In this document: piece by piece, positions 1 to 9,321 of the stretch
How positions within the stretch are numbered: position 1 is the stretch's first letter
Layout of the letters: every line of letters starts with the position of its first letter
DNA from: an uncultured Pseudomonadota bacterium
GTDB taxonomy: Bacteria > Pseudomonadota > Gammaproteobacteria > Burkholderiales > SG8-39
NCBI GenBank assembly: GCA_903834835.1
Contig: CAILKO010000052.1
Coordinates: 22,653-86,652, forward strand
Direction: 5' to 3'
DNA: 64,000 nt
Position numbers and translations under genes: made by a program
Notes under the pieces: model-generated
What the model saw: only the letters and a program-made list of their open reading frames with translations
What the model was told of the DNA's origin: nothing
Database searches by the model: none

Positions 1-385
1 TGATGCGCAGGCTCGGGATGCCGAACAGCGCGCCGACCAGCGCGGCGCAGACCCCGGCGAGCAGCAGCACGAGCAGGAAATTCATGCCCGGCACGCGCAC
101 CGCGAGGTTGTAGGCGGCATAGGCGCCCACCGCCATGAAGGCCGCGTGCCCGAGCGAGATCTGCCCGCAGTAGCCGACCAGCAGATTGAGCCCGATGGCG
201 GCGAGCGACAGGATCAGGAAGGGCAGGATGATCGCGCGCAGCAGGTAGTCGGAGGCGACCCAGGGCACGACCAGATAGGCCACGACGAGCAGCCCCGCCA
301 TGAGGAGGCGGTCCTGGCGGATCGGCAGGATCTGCTGATCCGCCCGGTAGCTGGTCTTGAACTGTCCGTTTTCCCGATAGAACAT
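1..385 (-). CDS. livM: Branched-chain-type ABC transporter permease LivM (partial, N-terminal 128 residues)
   Basis: This is an inner-membrane permease of the high-affinity branched-chain amino acid (HAAT) ABC family, which forms the translocation pore with LivH. The visible part is an N-terminal cytoplasmic stretch followed by several hydrophobic helices and the family hallmark GQISLGHAAFMAVGAY. The coding sequence runs off the left edge of the window, so the C-terminal half is missing. The start at 385 gives MFYRENGQF and follows livH by about 30 bases. In these systems the real substrate is often an organic or aromatic acid rather than an amino acid, and the upstream acyl-CoA ligase favours that here; this last point is inference. 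Confidence 0.9.
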   Translation of the reverse strand, partial: MFYRENGQFKTSYRADQQILPIRQDRLLMAGLLVVAYLVVPWVASDYLLRAIILPFLILSLAAIGLNLLVGYCGQISLGHAAFMAVGAYAAYNLAVRVPGMNFLLVLLLAGVCAALVGALFGIPSLRI

Positions 386-415
386 GGCGTCAGCGTTTCA
401 GTGTGCGGGTTGTCA

Positions 416-1417
416 TCAGACGCGGTCGATGTGGCGCTCGCCGAACAGGCCCTCGGGCCGCACCAGCAGGAAGATGAGCGCGAGCATGTAGGCAAACCAG
501 TTCTCGATGCCGCCGCCTGCGAGATCGAAGGCCTTCACGAGCACCGGGCCGAAGAACACCTCGGCCATCTTCTCGCCCACGCCGATGATCAGCCCGCCCG
601 CGATCGCGCCGGGCACCGAGGTGAAGCCGCCGAGGATCACCACCGGCAGCGCCTTCAGCGCCACCTGCTGCAGCGAGAACTGCACGCCGAGCTTGCTGCC
701 CCAGACCATGCCGGCCACCAGCGCCACCACGCCCGCCACCGACCAGACGATGACCCAGATGTGGTTCAGCGGGATGCCGATCGACTGCGCGGCCTGGTGA
801 TCGTCGGCCACCGCCCGCAGCGCGCGCCCGGTGGCGGTCTTCTGGAAGAACACCGCGAGGAAGGCGACCAGCGCCGCGGCGATCACCGTCGCGACGAGGT
901 CCTCCTTGCTGATCAGGATGCCGCCCTGGAACACGCTCTCGAGGATGATGGTCGGGTCCTTGGAGATGCCGAGATCGATCTTGTAGATGTCGCTGCCCCA
1001 GAGCGACTGCCCGAAGCCGTCGAGAAAATACGAAATGCCGAGCGTGGCCATCAGCAGCGTCACGCCTTCCTGGTTCACCAGCGCACGCAGCACGAGGCGC
1101 TCGACCAGCCACGCGAACACCACCATGATGAGGGCCGAGAGCGCGAAGGCCGCCCAGAGCGGCATCGCCTCCGACAGGCGCGCAAGCGAGAGCGCCGCGA
1201 ACAGCACCATCGCGCCCTGCGCGAAGTTGAATACCCCCGAGGCCTTGAAGATCAGCGCGAAGCCGAGCGCCACCAACGAGTACAGCACGCCCGCCATCAG
1301 CCCGCCGATCAGCACCTCGAGCCAGAAGCCCGGGGCGGCAGCACCGCTTGCAAGCGGCGCGATGAGGCCTGCGGCGAGCAGCGCACCGAGCGTATAGACG
1401 GGCCAGTTCTTCTTCAT
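416..1417 (-). CDS. livH: Branched-chain-type ABC transporter permease LivH
   Basis: A 333-residue integral membrane permease of the HAAT family, partner of LivM. It begins with a basic residue pair and a long hydrophobic helix, and carries the family motif FNFAQGAMVLFAA near residue 65, followed by about eight hydrophobic segments. Its length is slightly above the usual 290-310 because of an N-terminal extension with an extra hydrophobic helix before the conserved core. It lies 25 bases downstream of livG and just upstream of livM, so it should be in one transcript with the acyl-CoA ligase. The LivF ATPase and the periplasmic binding protein are not in the window and presumably lie further left. 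Confidence 0.93.
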   Translation of the reverse strand: MKKNWPVYTLGALLAAGLIAPLASGAAAPGFWLEVLIGGLMAGVLYSLVALGFALIFKASGVFNFAQGAMVLFAALSLARLSEAMPLWAAFALSALIMVVFAWLVERLVLRALVNQEGVTLLMATLGISYFLDGFGQSLWGSDIYKIDLGISKDPTIILESVFQGGILISKEDLVATVIAAALVAFLAVFFQKTATGRALRAVADDHQAAQSIGIPLNHIWVIVWSVAGVVALVAGMVWGSKLGVQFSLQQVALKALPVVILGGFTSVPGAIAGGLIIGVGEKMAEVFFGPVLVKAFDLAGGGIENWFAYMLALIFLLVRPEGLFGERHIDRV

Positions 1418-1442
1418 GATGGGTCCCCGGTCTCCCGCGCCT

Positions 1443-2255
1443 TCAGTGGGCCACGCCCAGATAGGCGCGGATCACATCCTCGTTGCCGCGCACTTCGTCC
1501 GGCGCGCCGTCGCCGATCTTGCGGCCGTAGTCGAGCACCACGACGCGATCGGAGATATCCATCACCACGCCCATGTCGTGCTCGATCAGCACGATGGTGG
1601 TGCCGAATTCGTTGTTCACGTCGAGCACGAAGCGGCACATGTCCTGTTTCTCCTCGACGTTCATGCCGGCCATCGGCTCGTCGAGCAGCAGCACCGCGGG
1701 CTCCATCGCGAGCGCGCGCCCGAGATCGACGCGCTTCTGCAGACCGTAGGGCAGCCGCCCCACCGGGGTCTTGCGCCAGGCCTGGATCTCCAGGAAGTCG
1801 ATGATCTCTTCGGCGCGCTCGCGGTGCGCGATCTCCTCGCGCTCGGCGGCGCCTAAGCGCAGGGCCTGCTGCAGCAGGTTGGACTTCATGCGCAGATTGC
1901 GGCCGGTCATGATGTTGTCGAGCACGCTCATGCCCTTGAACAGCGCGAGGTTCTGGAAGGTGCGCGCGATGCCCATGCGCGCCACCTGCCAGGGCTCCAT
2001 GTGCGAGAACGTCTGCCCGCGGAAGGTGATGCGGCCCTGCTGCGGTTTGTAGATGCCGTTGATGACATTCAGCATCGAGCTCTTGCCCGCGCCGTTCGGC
2101 CCGATGATCGCGCGGATCTCGTGCTCGCGCACGTCGAAGGAAATATCCTGCAGCGCCTGCACCCCGCCGAACGCAAGCGAGATGCCCTCGAGCTGCAGGA
2201 TCGGCGCGCCGATATGCGCCTGGTGGACGGCCTGCAGGGAGGCTCCGGGGTTCAT
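1443..2255 (-). CDS. livG: Branched-chain-type ABC transporter ATP-binding protein LivG
   Basis: A 270-residue cytoplasmic ATPase that powers the LivHM permease. The sequence shows Walker A (GPNGAGKSS, about residue 48), an ABC signature region (LPYGLQKRVDLGRAL), Walker B with the catalytic acid (VLLLDEPMAG) and the H-loop (LIEHDM). The signature motif departs from LSGGQ, as is common in LivG. The ORF track merges it with an upstream read-through; the ATG at 2255 is chosen because it overlaps the acyl-CoA ligase stop by one base (TGATG), a typical translational-coupling arrangement. Neighbours make it part of an uptake operon dedicated to a CoA-activated acid. Confidence 0.93.
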   Translation of the reverse strand: MNPGASLQAVHQAHIGAPILQLEGISLAFGGVQALQDISFDVREHEIRAIIGPNGAGKSSMLNVINGIYKPQQGRITFRGQTFSHMEPWQVARMGIARTFQNLALFKGMSVLDNIMTGRNLRMKSNLLQQALRLGAAEREEIAHRERAEEIIDFLEIQAWRKTPVGRLPYGLQKRVDLGRALAMEPAVLLLDEPMAGMNVEEKQDMCRFVLDVNNEFGTTIVLIEHDMGVVMDISDRVVVLDYGRKIGDGAPDEVRGNEDVIRAYLGVAH

Positions 2256-4243
2256 CAGGCGGCCTTTCTCGCCGCATCGGGCGCCGCGATCGCGGCATCG
2301 GCGATGCGCAGCGTGGCGCTGATCCGGCCGCTGCGTCCGTCCTCGAAGCGCACCTCGGACTCGATGTAGCACTGCGGCGCGCCGTCGAACATCGCCTCGA
2401 CGAGCGGCTGGTAGCGCTGGCCGATGAAGCGCCGGCGCACCTTGCGCGTGCGGGTGAGCTCCTCGTCGTCCGCATCGAGTTCCTTGTGCAGGATCAGGAA
2501 GCGGTGGATCTGCGCATTGCACAGCACCGGGTCGGCGGCGAGGTCGCGGTTCACGCGTTCCACGCACTCGCGGATCAGGTCGTAGACCGGCGCCTGCTGG
2601 GCGAGATCGGCATAGCCCGCGTAGGGCAGGTTGCGGCGCTCGGCCCAGTTGCCGACCGCCTCCATGTCGATGTTGACGAACGCGCAGACGCGCTCGCGCC
2701 CGTCGCCGAAGGCCACCGCCTCCTTGATATAGGGGAAGAACTTCAGCTTGTTCTCGATGTACTTGGGCGCGAACAGCGTGCCGTCGGCGAGTTTGCCGAC
2801 GTCCTTCGCGCGATCGATGATGCGCAGGTGTCCGCCCGCGTCCAGATAGCCGGCGTCGCCCGTATGGAACCAGCCCTCGGCATCGCGCGCCTCGGCCGTC
2901 GCTTCCGGGTTGCGGAAGTACTCGCGAAACAGGCCCGGGCTGCGGATCAGGATCTCGCCCGCATCGGTGATGCGCAGCTCGACGCCCTTCACCGGCGGGC
3001 CGACGGTATCGGCGCGCACCTCGCCGTCGGGCTGCACGCAGGCGAACACCGCCGTCTCGGTGGAGCCGTAGAGCTGCTTCAGGTTCACGCCGATCGAGCG
3101 GTAGAACACGAAGAGATCCGGCCCGATCGCTTCGCCCGCGGTATAGGCCACGCGGACGCGGCTCATGCCGAGCACATTGCGCAGCGGCCCGTAGACCAGC
3201 AGGTCGCCGATGCGGTAGCGCAGCCGCTCCATGAACGCGACCGGCTCGCGGCCGTCGAGCAGGCGCGCGCCGACGCGCCGCGCGACCTCCATGAAATACC
3301 CGAACATGCGCCGCTTCAGCCAGCCCGCATCCTCCATGCGGATCGTGACCTGGGTGAGCAGGCCTTCCAGCACGCGCGGCGGCGCGAAGTAGTAGGTCGG
3401 GCCGATCTCGCGCATGTCGGCCGTGACCGTATCCGGCGATTCCGGGCAGGAGACGCAGAAGCCGACCACATAGCCCTGGGTATAGGAGAAGATGTTCTGG
3501 CCGATCCACGCGATGGGCAGGTAGGCGAGCACTTCCTCGTCCGGCGTGAGGCCCTCCATCTCCGCGCCGCTGCGACCGGCATGGATCAGCGCCGCATGGG
3601 TGTGCACCACGCCCTTGGGATGGCCGGTGGTCCCCGAGGTGTAGAACATCGCGGCGATGTCCTCGGTGCTGCCGGCGGCGATTTCGTCGAGGAAGTACTC
3701 GGGGTTGCGCTCGGCGAATTCGGCCCCGAGCGAGCGCAGGATCGCGAGACTCATCAGCTCGGGCTGGGCGTAGTGGCGCAGGCCGCGCGGGTCGTCGAAA
3801 CAGATGTGCTTCAGCTTCGGGCACTGCGGCAGGATCTCGAGCAGCTTGTCGACCTGCTCCTGGTCCTCGACCACCGCGAATTCGATCTCGGCGTCCTGCA
3901 GCACGTAGACGAGTTCGGCGGCCACCGCGTCCTCGTACAGCGGTACCGGTATGCCGCCGAGCGCCTGCGCCGCCACCATCGACCAGTACAGGCGCGGACG
4001 ATTCTGGCCGATGATCGCGAGATGCTGGCCGCGGCGGAAGCCCTGCGCCGCGAGGCCGCAGGCGATCCTGCGCACTTCCTCCGCCACCTGGCCCCAGTTC
4101 CAGGTCTGCCAGATGCCGAGATCCTTCTCGCGTATGGCGGGATGCGCCGGGCGCGCTGCGGCATGGTGCAGCAGCAGCCGCGGAAACGTGTCCGCCTTGC
4201 CGGTGTCTATCACAGCCGCACCCGCGGCCGTCGGGGACTGCAT
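2255..4243 (-). CDS. AMP-dependent acyl-CoA synthetase (long-chain fatty acid-CoA ligase type)
   Basis: A 662-residue adenylate-forming enzyme that would activate a carboxylic acid with ATP and then transfer it to CoA. The phosphate-binding loop FYTSGTTGHPKGV lies near residue 190, an adenylation motif around LYGSTET near 370, and the acid-binding motif WFHTGDAG near 450. The length fits the long-chain or bubblegum-type ligases rather than short aromatic ligases of about 520 residues. The start at 4243 is preferred over the longer frame because AGGAGGAGC sits seven bases upstream. It is the first gene of the ligase-livG-livH-livM operon, so it probably acts on the acid imported by that transporter. 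The exact substrate cannot be read from the sequence. Confidence 0.88.
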   Translation of the reverse strand: MQSPTAAGAAVIDTGKADTFPRLLLHHAAARPAHPAIREKDLGIWQTWNWGQVAEEVRRIACGLAAQGFRRGQHLAIIGQNRPRLYWSMVAAQALGGIPVPLYEDAVAAELVYVLQDAEIEFAVVEDQEQVDKLLEILPQCPKLKHICFDDPRGLRHYAQPELMSLAILRSLGAEFAERNPEYFLDEIAAGSTEDIAAMFYTSGTTGHPKGVVHTHAALIHAGRSGAEMEGLTPDEEVLAYLPIAWIGQNIFSYTQGYVVGFCVSCPESPDTVTADMREIGPTYYFAPPRVLEGLLTQVTIRMEDAGWLKRRMFGYFMEVARRVGARLLDGREPVAFMERLRYRIGDLLVYGPLRNVLGMSRVRVAYTAGEAIGPDLFVFYRSIGVNLKQLYGSTETAVFACVQPDGEVRADTVGPPVKGVELRITDAGEILIRSPGLFREYFRNPEATAEARDAEGWFHTGDAGYLDAGGHLRIIDRAKDVGKLADGTLFAPKYIENKLKFFPYIKEAVAFGDGRERVCAFVNIDMEAVGNWAERRNLPYAGYADLAQQAPVYDLIRECVERVNRDLAADPVLCNAQIHRFLILHKELDADDEELTRTRKVRRRFIGQRYQPLVEAMFDGAPQCYIESEVRFEDGRSGRISATLRIADAAIAAPDAARKAA

Positions 4244-4473
4244 GGGGTGCTCCTCCTCATTCCGCCGCGACGCGCTTCGCATGCTGCGCGTCGTCGGCCC
4301 TCCTCGCTTCCTGCGCAGTCTATTGGAAACTGCTGGCGCAGAGTGTCATTCCGTTGGCAATCCGGGCACGATCTCGACCTGGCAGGCATCGCAGATCAAG
4401 TCCGCGCAAATAGCGTAGCGCATCAGTACGCGGACCGGAACCCGCCGCCCGCAGCGAATACACTACGCCCCCC

Positions 4474-5646
4474 ATGCCAGCCGCCCTGCCCGCCGCATTG
4501 CCTGCACTCCTCGCCGCCTTCATCGTCTCCGCCTGCGGGCATGCGCTCTACAACGGCAGCCGCATGATCGTCTCGCTGATGGCGATCACGCTGGAGGCGG
4601 GGCCGGCGACGCTCGGCGCGCTCGGGGCGCTCGGCGGGCTGCTGCCGACGCTCTTCGGCGTGCCGCTCGGACGGCTGATCGACCGCGTCGGCGTGGCGCG
4701 GCCGGTGATGGGCAGTCTCGTGCTGGCCGCGCTCGGCATCCTCGCGCCGGGGCTGTGGCCCTCGTACTGGACGCTCGCGCTCGCGAGTCTCCTCGCGGGG
4801 CTTGCCTTCATGATGGGCATCATCGGCGCGAACAAGGCGGTGGCGATGCTCACCTCGCCCGAGCGCCGCGCGGGCCAGCTCGGCTGGCTCTCGGCCACGA
4901 GTTCGATCGGCGGCTCGGCCGCGCTGATGGCGCTTGGCTATGCGGTGGACCACTACGGGCATCGCGCGAGCTTCATGCTCACCGCCCTCGTGCCGGCGGT
5001 TTCCTGCCTCGCGCTCGCCACGCTCGGGCGCAGCCTGCCCCGGCGCGGGCCGGACGCGCCCGCGCAGCGGACCGGCTCCACGATGGATCTGTGGCGCGAT
5101 GCGCCGCTGCGCCGCATGCTGCTGCTCTCGGCGGTGGTGCCGGTGGCGAACGACACCTTCAGCTTCCTGATGCCGATCATCGCCTCCAACCTCGGCTGGT
5201 CGGCCACCCTGACCGGCATCGTGATGGGCAGCGCGCTCGGCGCGGCGATGCTGGCGCGCGCGCTGCTCCCCTGGACGACGCGCGTGATGCGGCCCTGGAC
5301 GCTGCTCGCCGTATCCTTCGTCGCGATCAGCGGGGCCTATCTGCTGATGCCGGTGGTCGAGCACCCGCTCCTGATGGCAGTACTCGCGCTCACGATGGGG
5401 CTCGGCACCGGCATGGCCCCGCCCGTGCTCTCGGCCCTGCTCTACGAGGATTCCCCGCCCGGGCGCCAGGGCGAGGTGTTCGGGATGCGCGGCTCGCTGC
5501 AGTTCGCGCTCGCGGCCGGCGCGCCGCTCGCGGTGGGCGCGCTCGGCACCTTTGTCGGCCTGTCGCCGATGATCTGGGCCATGGGTTTCGCGATGAGCTG
5601 GGCGGCGCGCGTCTCCTTCCGCGAACGCGCACGCCGCGCGGGCTGA
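4474..5646 (+). CDS. MFS transporter A (subfamily shared with the gene at 11836)
   Basis: A 390-residue, 12-helix major facilitator protein of the inner membrane. Loop 2-3 carries motif A as GRLIDRVGVARP, and the loop 10-11 region carries SPPGRQGEVFGMRGS. It lacks the GHxxGxSAxxIG signature of most other MFS proteins here and pairs instead with the gene at 11836 (CGHALYNGSR versus CGHAMFNNGR near the N-terminus). It is divergent from the acyl-CoA ligase across 230 bases and convergent with MFS B. No Shine-Dalgarno is visible before the ATG; TACACT lies about 12 bases upstream, so a leaderless or near-leaderless message is possible. Substrate unknown. Confidence 0.85.
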   Translation: MPAALPAALPALLAAFIVSACGHALYNGSRMIVSLMAITLEAGPATLGALGALGGLLPTLFGVPLGRLIDRVGVARPVMGSLVLAALGILAPGLWPSYWTLALASLLAGLAFMMGIIGANKAVAMLTSPERRAGQLGWLSATSSIGGSAALMALGYAVDHYGHRASFMLTALVPAVSCLALATLGRSLPRRGPDAPAQRTGSTMDLWRDAPLRRMLLLSAVVPVANDTFSFLMPIIASNLGWSATLTGIVMGSALGAAMLARALLPWTTRVMRPWTLLAVSFVAISGAYLLMPVVEHPLLMAVLALTMGLGTGMAPPVLSALLYEDSPPGRQGEVFGMRGSLQFALAAGAPLAVGALGTFVGLSPMIWAMGFAMSWAARVSFRERARRAG

Positions 5647-5680
5647 ATACCGGCAGTAAAAAACGCCCTGTGATGCCATG

Positions 5681-5702
5681 ATAGTAACGTATTTGTTACT
5701 AT
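5681..5702. repeat. 22-bp palindrome, copy 1 (ATAGTAACGTATTTGTTACTAT)
   Basis: An AT-rich inverted repeat with 8-bp arms (ATAGTAAC/GTTACTAT) and a 6-bp centre in an otherwise GC-rich region. It lies in the 63-base gap between the convergent MFS genes A and B, seven bases beyond the stop codon of B. It matches four other copies in the window. There is no T-tract typical of an intrinsic terminator. Confidence 0.9.
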
Positions 5703-5709
5703 CTATCTT

Positions 5710-6888
5710 CTACACCCGCCCCGGCTTCCTCCCCACCCAGGCGCCGGCCATCCCCATCAGCGCCGCACCCGCCACGAACACGCCGGCGAGCCCGATCGCG
5801 GCTGCGAGCGCGCCGAAAGCGGGCGGGGTCAGCACGCGCAGCGCCGCGTTGCCGGTGTTGCGCACCGCGAGGAACTGGCTCGCCGCCGCGGGCGGCAGGC
5901 GCGCATAGGCAAGCGTCGAGGTGATCGGGTTCGCCGCATAGCAGGCGTAGCCATAGATGAAGCTCGAGGCGACCAGCACCGCCGCGCCGCTGCCCGCCAG
6001 CAGCAGCACGAGCGAGACGCCCATCAGCACCAGACATAGGCCGAGCACGCGCTCCTCGCCCAGCCAGATGGAAAGCCGCGGCAGCGTGAGCGGCAGCACG
6101 ATCATGCCGATCGCGGACACCGACACCGTCGCACCGATCACCGAGGCCGAGAGCCCCGCCGCATGACCGAAGAGTGGCAGCAGGAAGGGATAGAGCTCGA
6201 AACCCACGCAGCAGATGCTGCTCATCGCGACCAGCCGCCAGACCTCGCGATGGCGGAGCGTCTCCTTCAGCCCGCCTGCGGCGGACTTCGCGCCCACCGG
6301 CGCGGGCAGGCTCTGCCCCCAGACGAGCAGCAGCACCAGCATCGCGAGCGCGAAGGGCAGGTAGACGAGCATCGCGCTCTGCTGCCCGACCGCGTCGATC
6401 GCGATGCCCGAGGCGAAGGGACCGATGAACGCGGTGAAGGAGGAGATGAAGGCGTAGCGGCTGAAATTGCGCGATAGCGTGGCCGGCGTGGAGAGTAGCC
6501 CGACCACCGTCTGTGTGGGCTGGAAGGCGAGCGTGTTCGCTGCGCCGAAGAGCAGCGCCGCCGCGTACACCGAGGCAATCGTCGGCACAAAGAAGGGCAG
6601 CACCGCCCCGGTAACGCTGCAGCAGGCGCTCGCATAGAGGAGCGGCCGCGCGCCCCAGCGATCGAGCGCCATCGACACCGGTATCGAGATGAAGAGCATC
6701 GGGATCTGGCTGCCGGCGGCGATCACGCCGACCTCGAAGGACCCCGCGCCGAGTTCCAGCGCGAACAGCGACAGCGCCACGCGTGCGCCGATCATCGGCA
6801 CGAAGGCGAGCGTGAGCAGTGCAAGGATGAGCTTCAGGCCGGTGCTCATCGGGCTGCGCGCGGATTCCGGGGAGGCGCGGGTAGCCAT
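5710..6888 (-). CDS. MFS transporter B
   Basis: A 392-residue major facilitator protein with 12 predicted helices. It shows the N-terminal signature RVALSLFALELGAGSFEVG, motif A as ALDRWGARP, the mid-protein signature LFGHAAGLSASVIG followed by GEERVL, and FLAVRNTGNAALRV near helix 10. Last gene of the apparent operon dehydrogenase-dehydrogenase-MFS D-MFS C-MFS B; its first ATG is nine bases after the stop of MFS C. A second in-frame ATG at 6849 (MSTGLKL) lies nearer the first helix and may be the true start; neither has a clear ribosome-binding site. Closest relatives in the window are C and D. Transported compound unknown. Confidence 0.87.
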   Translation of the reverse strand: MATRASPESARSPMSTGLKLILALLTLAFVPMIGARVALSLFALELGAGSFEVGVIAAGSQIPMLFISIPVSMALDRWGARPLLYASACCSVTGAVLPFFVPTIASVYAAALLFGAANTLAFQPTQTVVGLLSTPATLSRNFSRYAFISSFTAFIGPFASGIAIDAVGQQSAMLVYLPFALAMLVLLLVWGQSLPAPVGAKSAAGGLKETLRHREVWRLVAMSSICCVGFELYPFLLPLFGHAAGLSASVIGATVSVSAIGMIVLPLTLPRLSIWLGEERVLGLCLVLMGVSLVLLLAGSGAAVLVASSFIYGYACYAANPITSTLAYARLPPAAASQFLAVRNTGNAALRVLTPPAFGALAAAIGLAGVFVAGAALMGMAGAWVGRKPGRV

Positions 6889-6897
6889 CGGCCGATG

Positions 6898-8073
6898 CTA
6901 GCGGCTCGCCGCGACATCGGGCGGCACGGCGGCGAAACGCCGGCGCGCGCCTACCCACAGGCCCGAGGCGCCCATGATGGCGGCGCTCACCGCGATGCCC
7001 GCGGCGAGGCCGAGCCCGGCGGCGAGCGCGCCGAAGACGGGCGCGATCACCACGCGCAGCGCCGCATTGCCGGTGTTGCGCACCGCGAGAAAGCGCGCCG
7101 CCACCCCGGGCGGCAGATGCGCCCAGGCAAGCGTGGAGGTAAGCGGGTTCGCCGCATAGCAGGCCAGCCCGTAGAGGAAGGAAGCGGCGACCAGCAGCGG
7201 CACATTGCCCGGCGGCAGCAGCATCAGGAAGGCGATGCCCATCACGCCCAGGCAGGCCGCCATCACGCGCTCCTCGCCGCAGGTGCGCGCCAGAAAGGGC
7301 AGCAGCACCGGCAGCAGGATCATGCCGATCGCCGCCACCGACACGGTCGCGCCGATCACCGAGGCCGAGAGCCCGGCCGCATGGCCGTAAAGCGGCACGA
7401 AGAACGGAAAGAGATCCAGCCCGATGCCGGAGAGGCCGCTGATCGCGATCAGCCGCCAGACCTTGCGGTTGCGCAGCGTCTCGGCGAGCCCTCCCCCTCC
7501 CGTGTGTGCGCGCGCCTTCCTCGCGGCCGGCAGCACGCGCCCGACCGCGAGCACCAGCGCGAGCGCGGAGAGTTCGAAGGCGAGGAAGACGAGAAAGCCG
7601 CTGCGGTGGCCGGCCGCATCGATCGCGAGCCCCGAGGCGACGGGACCGAAGAGCGCAGAGAGCGAGGAGAAAAAGGCGTACACGCTGAAATCGCGCGCGA
7701 GCGTCTCCGGCCTGCCGAGCAGGCCGACCAGGGTCTGGCCCGGCTGGAAGGCGAGCACGTTCGAGGTGCCGAACAGAAAGGACGCGATGACGAGCGCGCT
7801 CACGTCCGGCCAGGCCCAGGGCAGCAGCGTGCCCGCGATGCCGCAGAGCGCGCTCGCTGCGAGCGTGACGCGCGGCCCGCAGCGCTCGAGCATCGCGGCC
7901 ACCGGCAGCGAGAAGAGCAGCATCGGAATCTGGCTCGCCGCCCCGATCACGCCGACCTCGAAGGCGCCCGCGCCGAGATCGAGCGCATAGAGCGAGAGCG
8001 CAATCCGCACCCCCATCACCGGGATGAACACGAGGAGCGAGAACACCAGCACGAACACGAACCCGCGCCGCAT
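6898..8073 (-). CDS. MFS transporter C
   Basis: A 391-residue major facilitator protein. It has RIALSLYALDLGAGAFEVG in helix 1, motif A with Glu instead of Asp (AMLERCGPRV), the signature PLYGHAAGLSASVIG followed by GEERVM, and FLAVRNTGNAALRV near helix 10. The reading frame extends upstream into MFS D, but the ATG at 8073 (MRRGFVF) is chosen because it starts a typical first helix and lies two bases after the stop of MFS D. It is almost motif-for-motif identical with B, which suggests recent duplication. Function is inferred only at family level (proton-coupled transport of a small molecule). Confidence 0.87.
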   Translation of the reverse strand: MRRGFVFVLVFSLLVFIPVMGVRIALSLYALDLGAGAFEVGVIGAASQIPMLLFSLPVAAMLERCGPRVTLAASALCGIAGTLLPWAWPDVSALVIASFLFGTSNVLAFQPGQTLVGLLGRPETLARDFSVYAFFSSLSALFGPVASGLAIDAAGHRSGFLVFLAFELSALALVLAVGRVLPAARKARAHTGGGGLAETLRNRKVWRLIAISGLSGIGLDLFPFFVPLYGHAAGLSASVIGATVSVAAIGMILLPVLLPFLARTCGEERVMAACLGVMGIAFLMLLPPGNVPLLVAASFLYGLACYAANPLTSTLAWAHLPPGVAARFLAVRNTGNAALRVVIAPVFGALAAGLGLAAGIAVSAAIMGASGLWVGARRRFAAVPPDVAASR

Positions 8074-8075
8074 GC

Positions 8076-9263
8076 TCAGCCCTCCGCCTCCGCACGACCG
8101 GGGCGCTTTGCCTGCCATCCCGCCACGCCCATCACCGCAGCGAGCAGCACGAACACCGCGGGCAGGCCGAGGAAGCCCGCGAGCGCGCCGAACACCGGGG
8201 AGACCACCACGCGCACCGCGGCGTTGCCGGTATTGCGCAGCGCGAGGAACTGCCCGGCGCGCAGCGGCGGCAGATGCCGGTAGGCGAGCATCGCGGTGAC
8301 CGGGCTGCAGGCGCAGGTGGCAAAGCCGTAGAGAAAGGCCGAGGCGCCGAGCACCCAGACGTTCGTTCCCGCCGCGAGCATCAGGAAGGAGAGCCCGACG
8401 AAACCGAGGCAGAGCGCCATCACGCGGTGCTCACCCAGCTTGCGCACCGACCAGGCGAGCACCAGCGGCAGCAGCATCGCCCCGATCGAGATCACCGCCA
8501 CCAGCGCACCGATCACCGAGGCCGAATAGCCCGCCGCATGGCCGTGCAGCGGCAGGAAGAGCGGATAGAGCTCGAGCGCGAGCGCGACGCTGTTGCTCAT
8601 CGCGATGAAGCCCCAGACGCGCCGGTCGCGCAGCGTCTCGCGCAGTGCCCCTACGCCTGCGGCCTCCTTCGTCGGCGCGGGGCCGGGCAGCATGCGCCCG
8701 CCGAAGGCAAGCATCGCGAGCGCGGCGAGTTCCAGCGGCAGCATCACCAGCATGCCGCGCGCGGGGCCGAAGGCATCGATCGCGAGCCCGCCCGCGAAGG
8801 GCCCGATCACGCCCGCGATCGCGCCGACAAAGGAATACACGCTGAAGTTGCGCGCGAGCGTGCTCTGGTCGCTGAAGGCGCCGATGAGCTTCTGCAAGGG
8901 CTGCGAGCCGAGCACGTTCGAGAGACCGAAGAAGATGGACGAGGCCAGCACCGCCGGCATCACCGGAAATGCGAAGGGCAGCAGCACCGCGACCAGGCCG
9001 CAGCATGCCGAGGCCCAGAGCACCGAGCGCGCACCGTAGCGGTCCATCGCGAGCGCCACCGGCACCGACAGGAACAGCATCGGCAGCTGGGTGGAGGCCG
9101 ACACGACGCCCACCTCGAAGGCGCCCGCACCGAGCGAGAGCGCGAACAGCGACAGCATCACGCGCGCGCCGATCAGCGAGCTGAACACGCACATCATCCA
9201 GATGTTGGTGTAGCGCAGGCCGGCGCGCTGGGTGTCGGCTGACATCGTCGGGGGCTGTGACAT
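8076..9263 (-). CDS. MFS transporter D
   Basis: A 395-residue major facilitator protein and first MFS gene of the three-member tandem. Helix 1 carries RVMLSLFALSLGAGAFEVG, loop 2-3 carries AMDRYGARS, and the central signature is PLHGHAAGYSASVIG with GEHRVM, a slightly diverged version of that in B and C. Helix 10 region reads FLALRNTGNAAVRV. It starts 58 bases after the stop of the smaller acyl-CoA dehydrogenase on the same strand, so co-transcription with beta-oxidation-type genes is likely. An alternative ATG at 9245 (MSADTQ) exists. Confidence 0.87.
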   Translation of the reverse strand: MSQPPTMSADTQRAGLRYTNIWMMCVFSSLIGARVMLSLFALSLGAGAFEVGVVSASTQLPMLFLSVPVALAMDRYGARSVLWASACCGLVAVLLPFAFPVMPAVLASSIFFGLSNVLGSQPLQKLIGAFSDQSTLARNFSVYSFVGAIAGVIGPFAGGLAIDAFGPARGMLVMLPLELAALAMLAFGGRMLPGPAPTKEAAGVGALRETLRDRRVWGFIAMSNSVALALELYPLFLPLHGHAAGYSASVIGALVAVISIGAMLLPLVLAWSVRKLGEHRVMALCLGFVGLSFLMLAAGTNVWVLGASAFLYGFATCACSPVTAMLAYRHLPPLRAGQFLALRNTGNAAVRVVVSPVFGALAGFLGLPAVFVLLAAVMGVAGWQAKRPGRAEAEG

Positions 9264-9321
9264 CGAAACTACGGGTGTCGGGAGGCCGCGCCCCGGATGG
9301 CGCGCGGCACTCGCCCCGAGA

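Noticed and set aside
387-415. 8-codon ORF (MTTRTLKR) between livH and livM
   Set aside because: Too short and not in frame with livM; overlaps probably by chance.
146-1804. 552-residue plus-strand ORF opposite livH/livM/livG
   Set aside because: Arg/His/Asp/Gln-rich translation typical of GC-rich antisense shadows; the minus strand holds clear ABC genes.
2486-4567. 693-residue plus-strand ORF
   Set aside because: Shadow of the acyl-CoA ligase; composition and lack of any motif or ribosome-binding site.
5681-5702. 22-bp palindrome as a Rho-independent terminator
   Set aside because: AT-rich 8-bp stem without a U-run, and copy 2 lies in a divergent promoter region.
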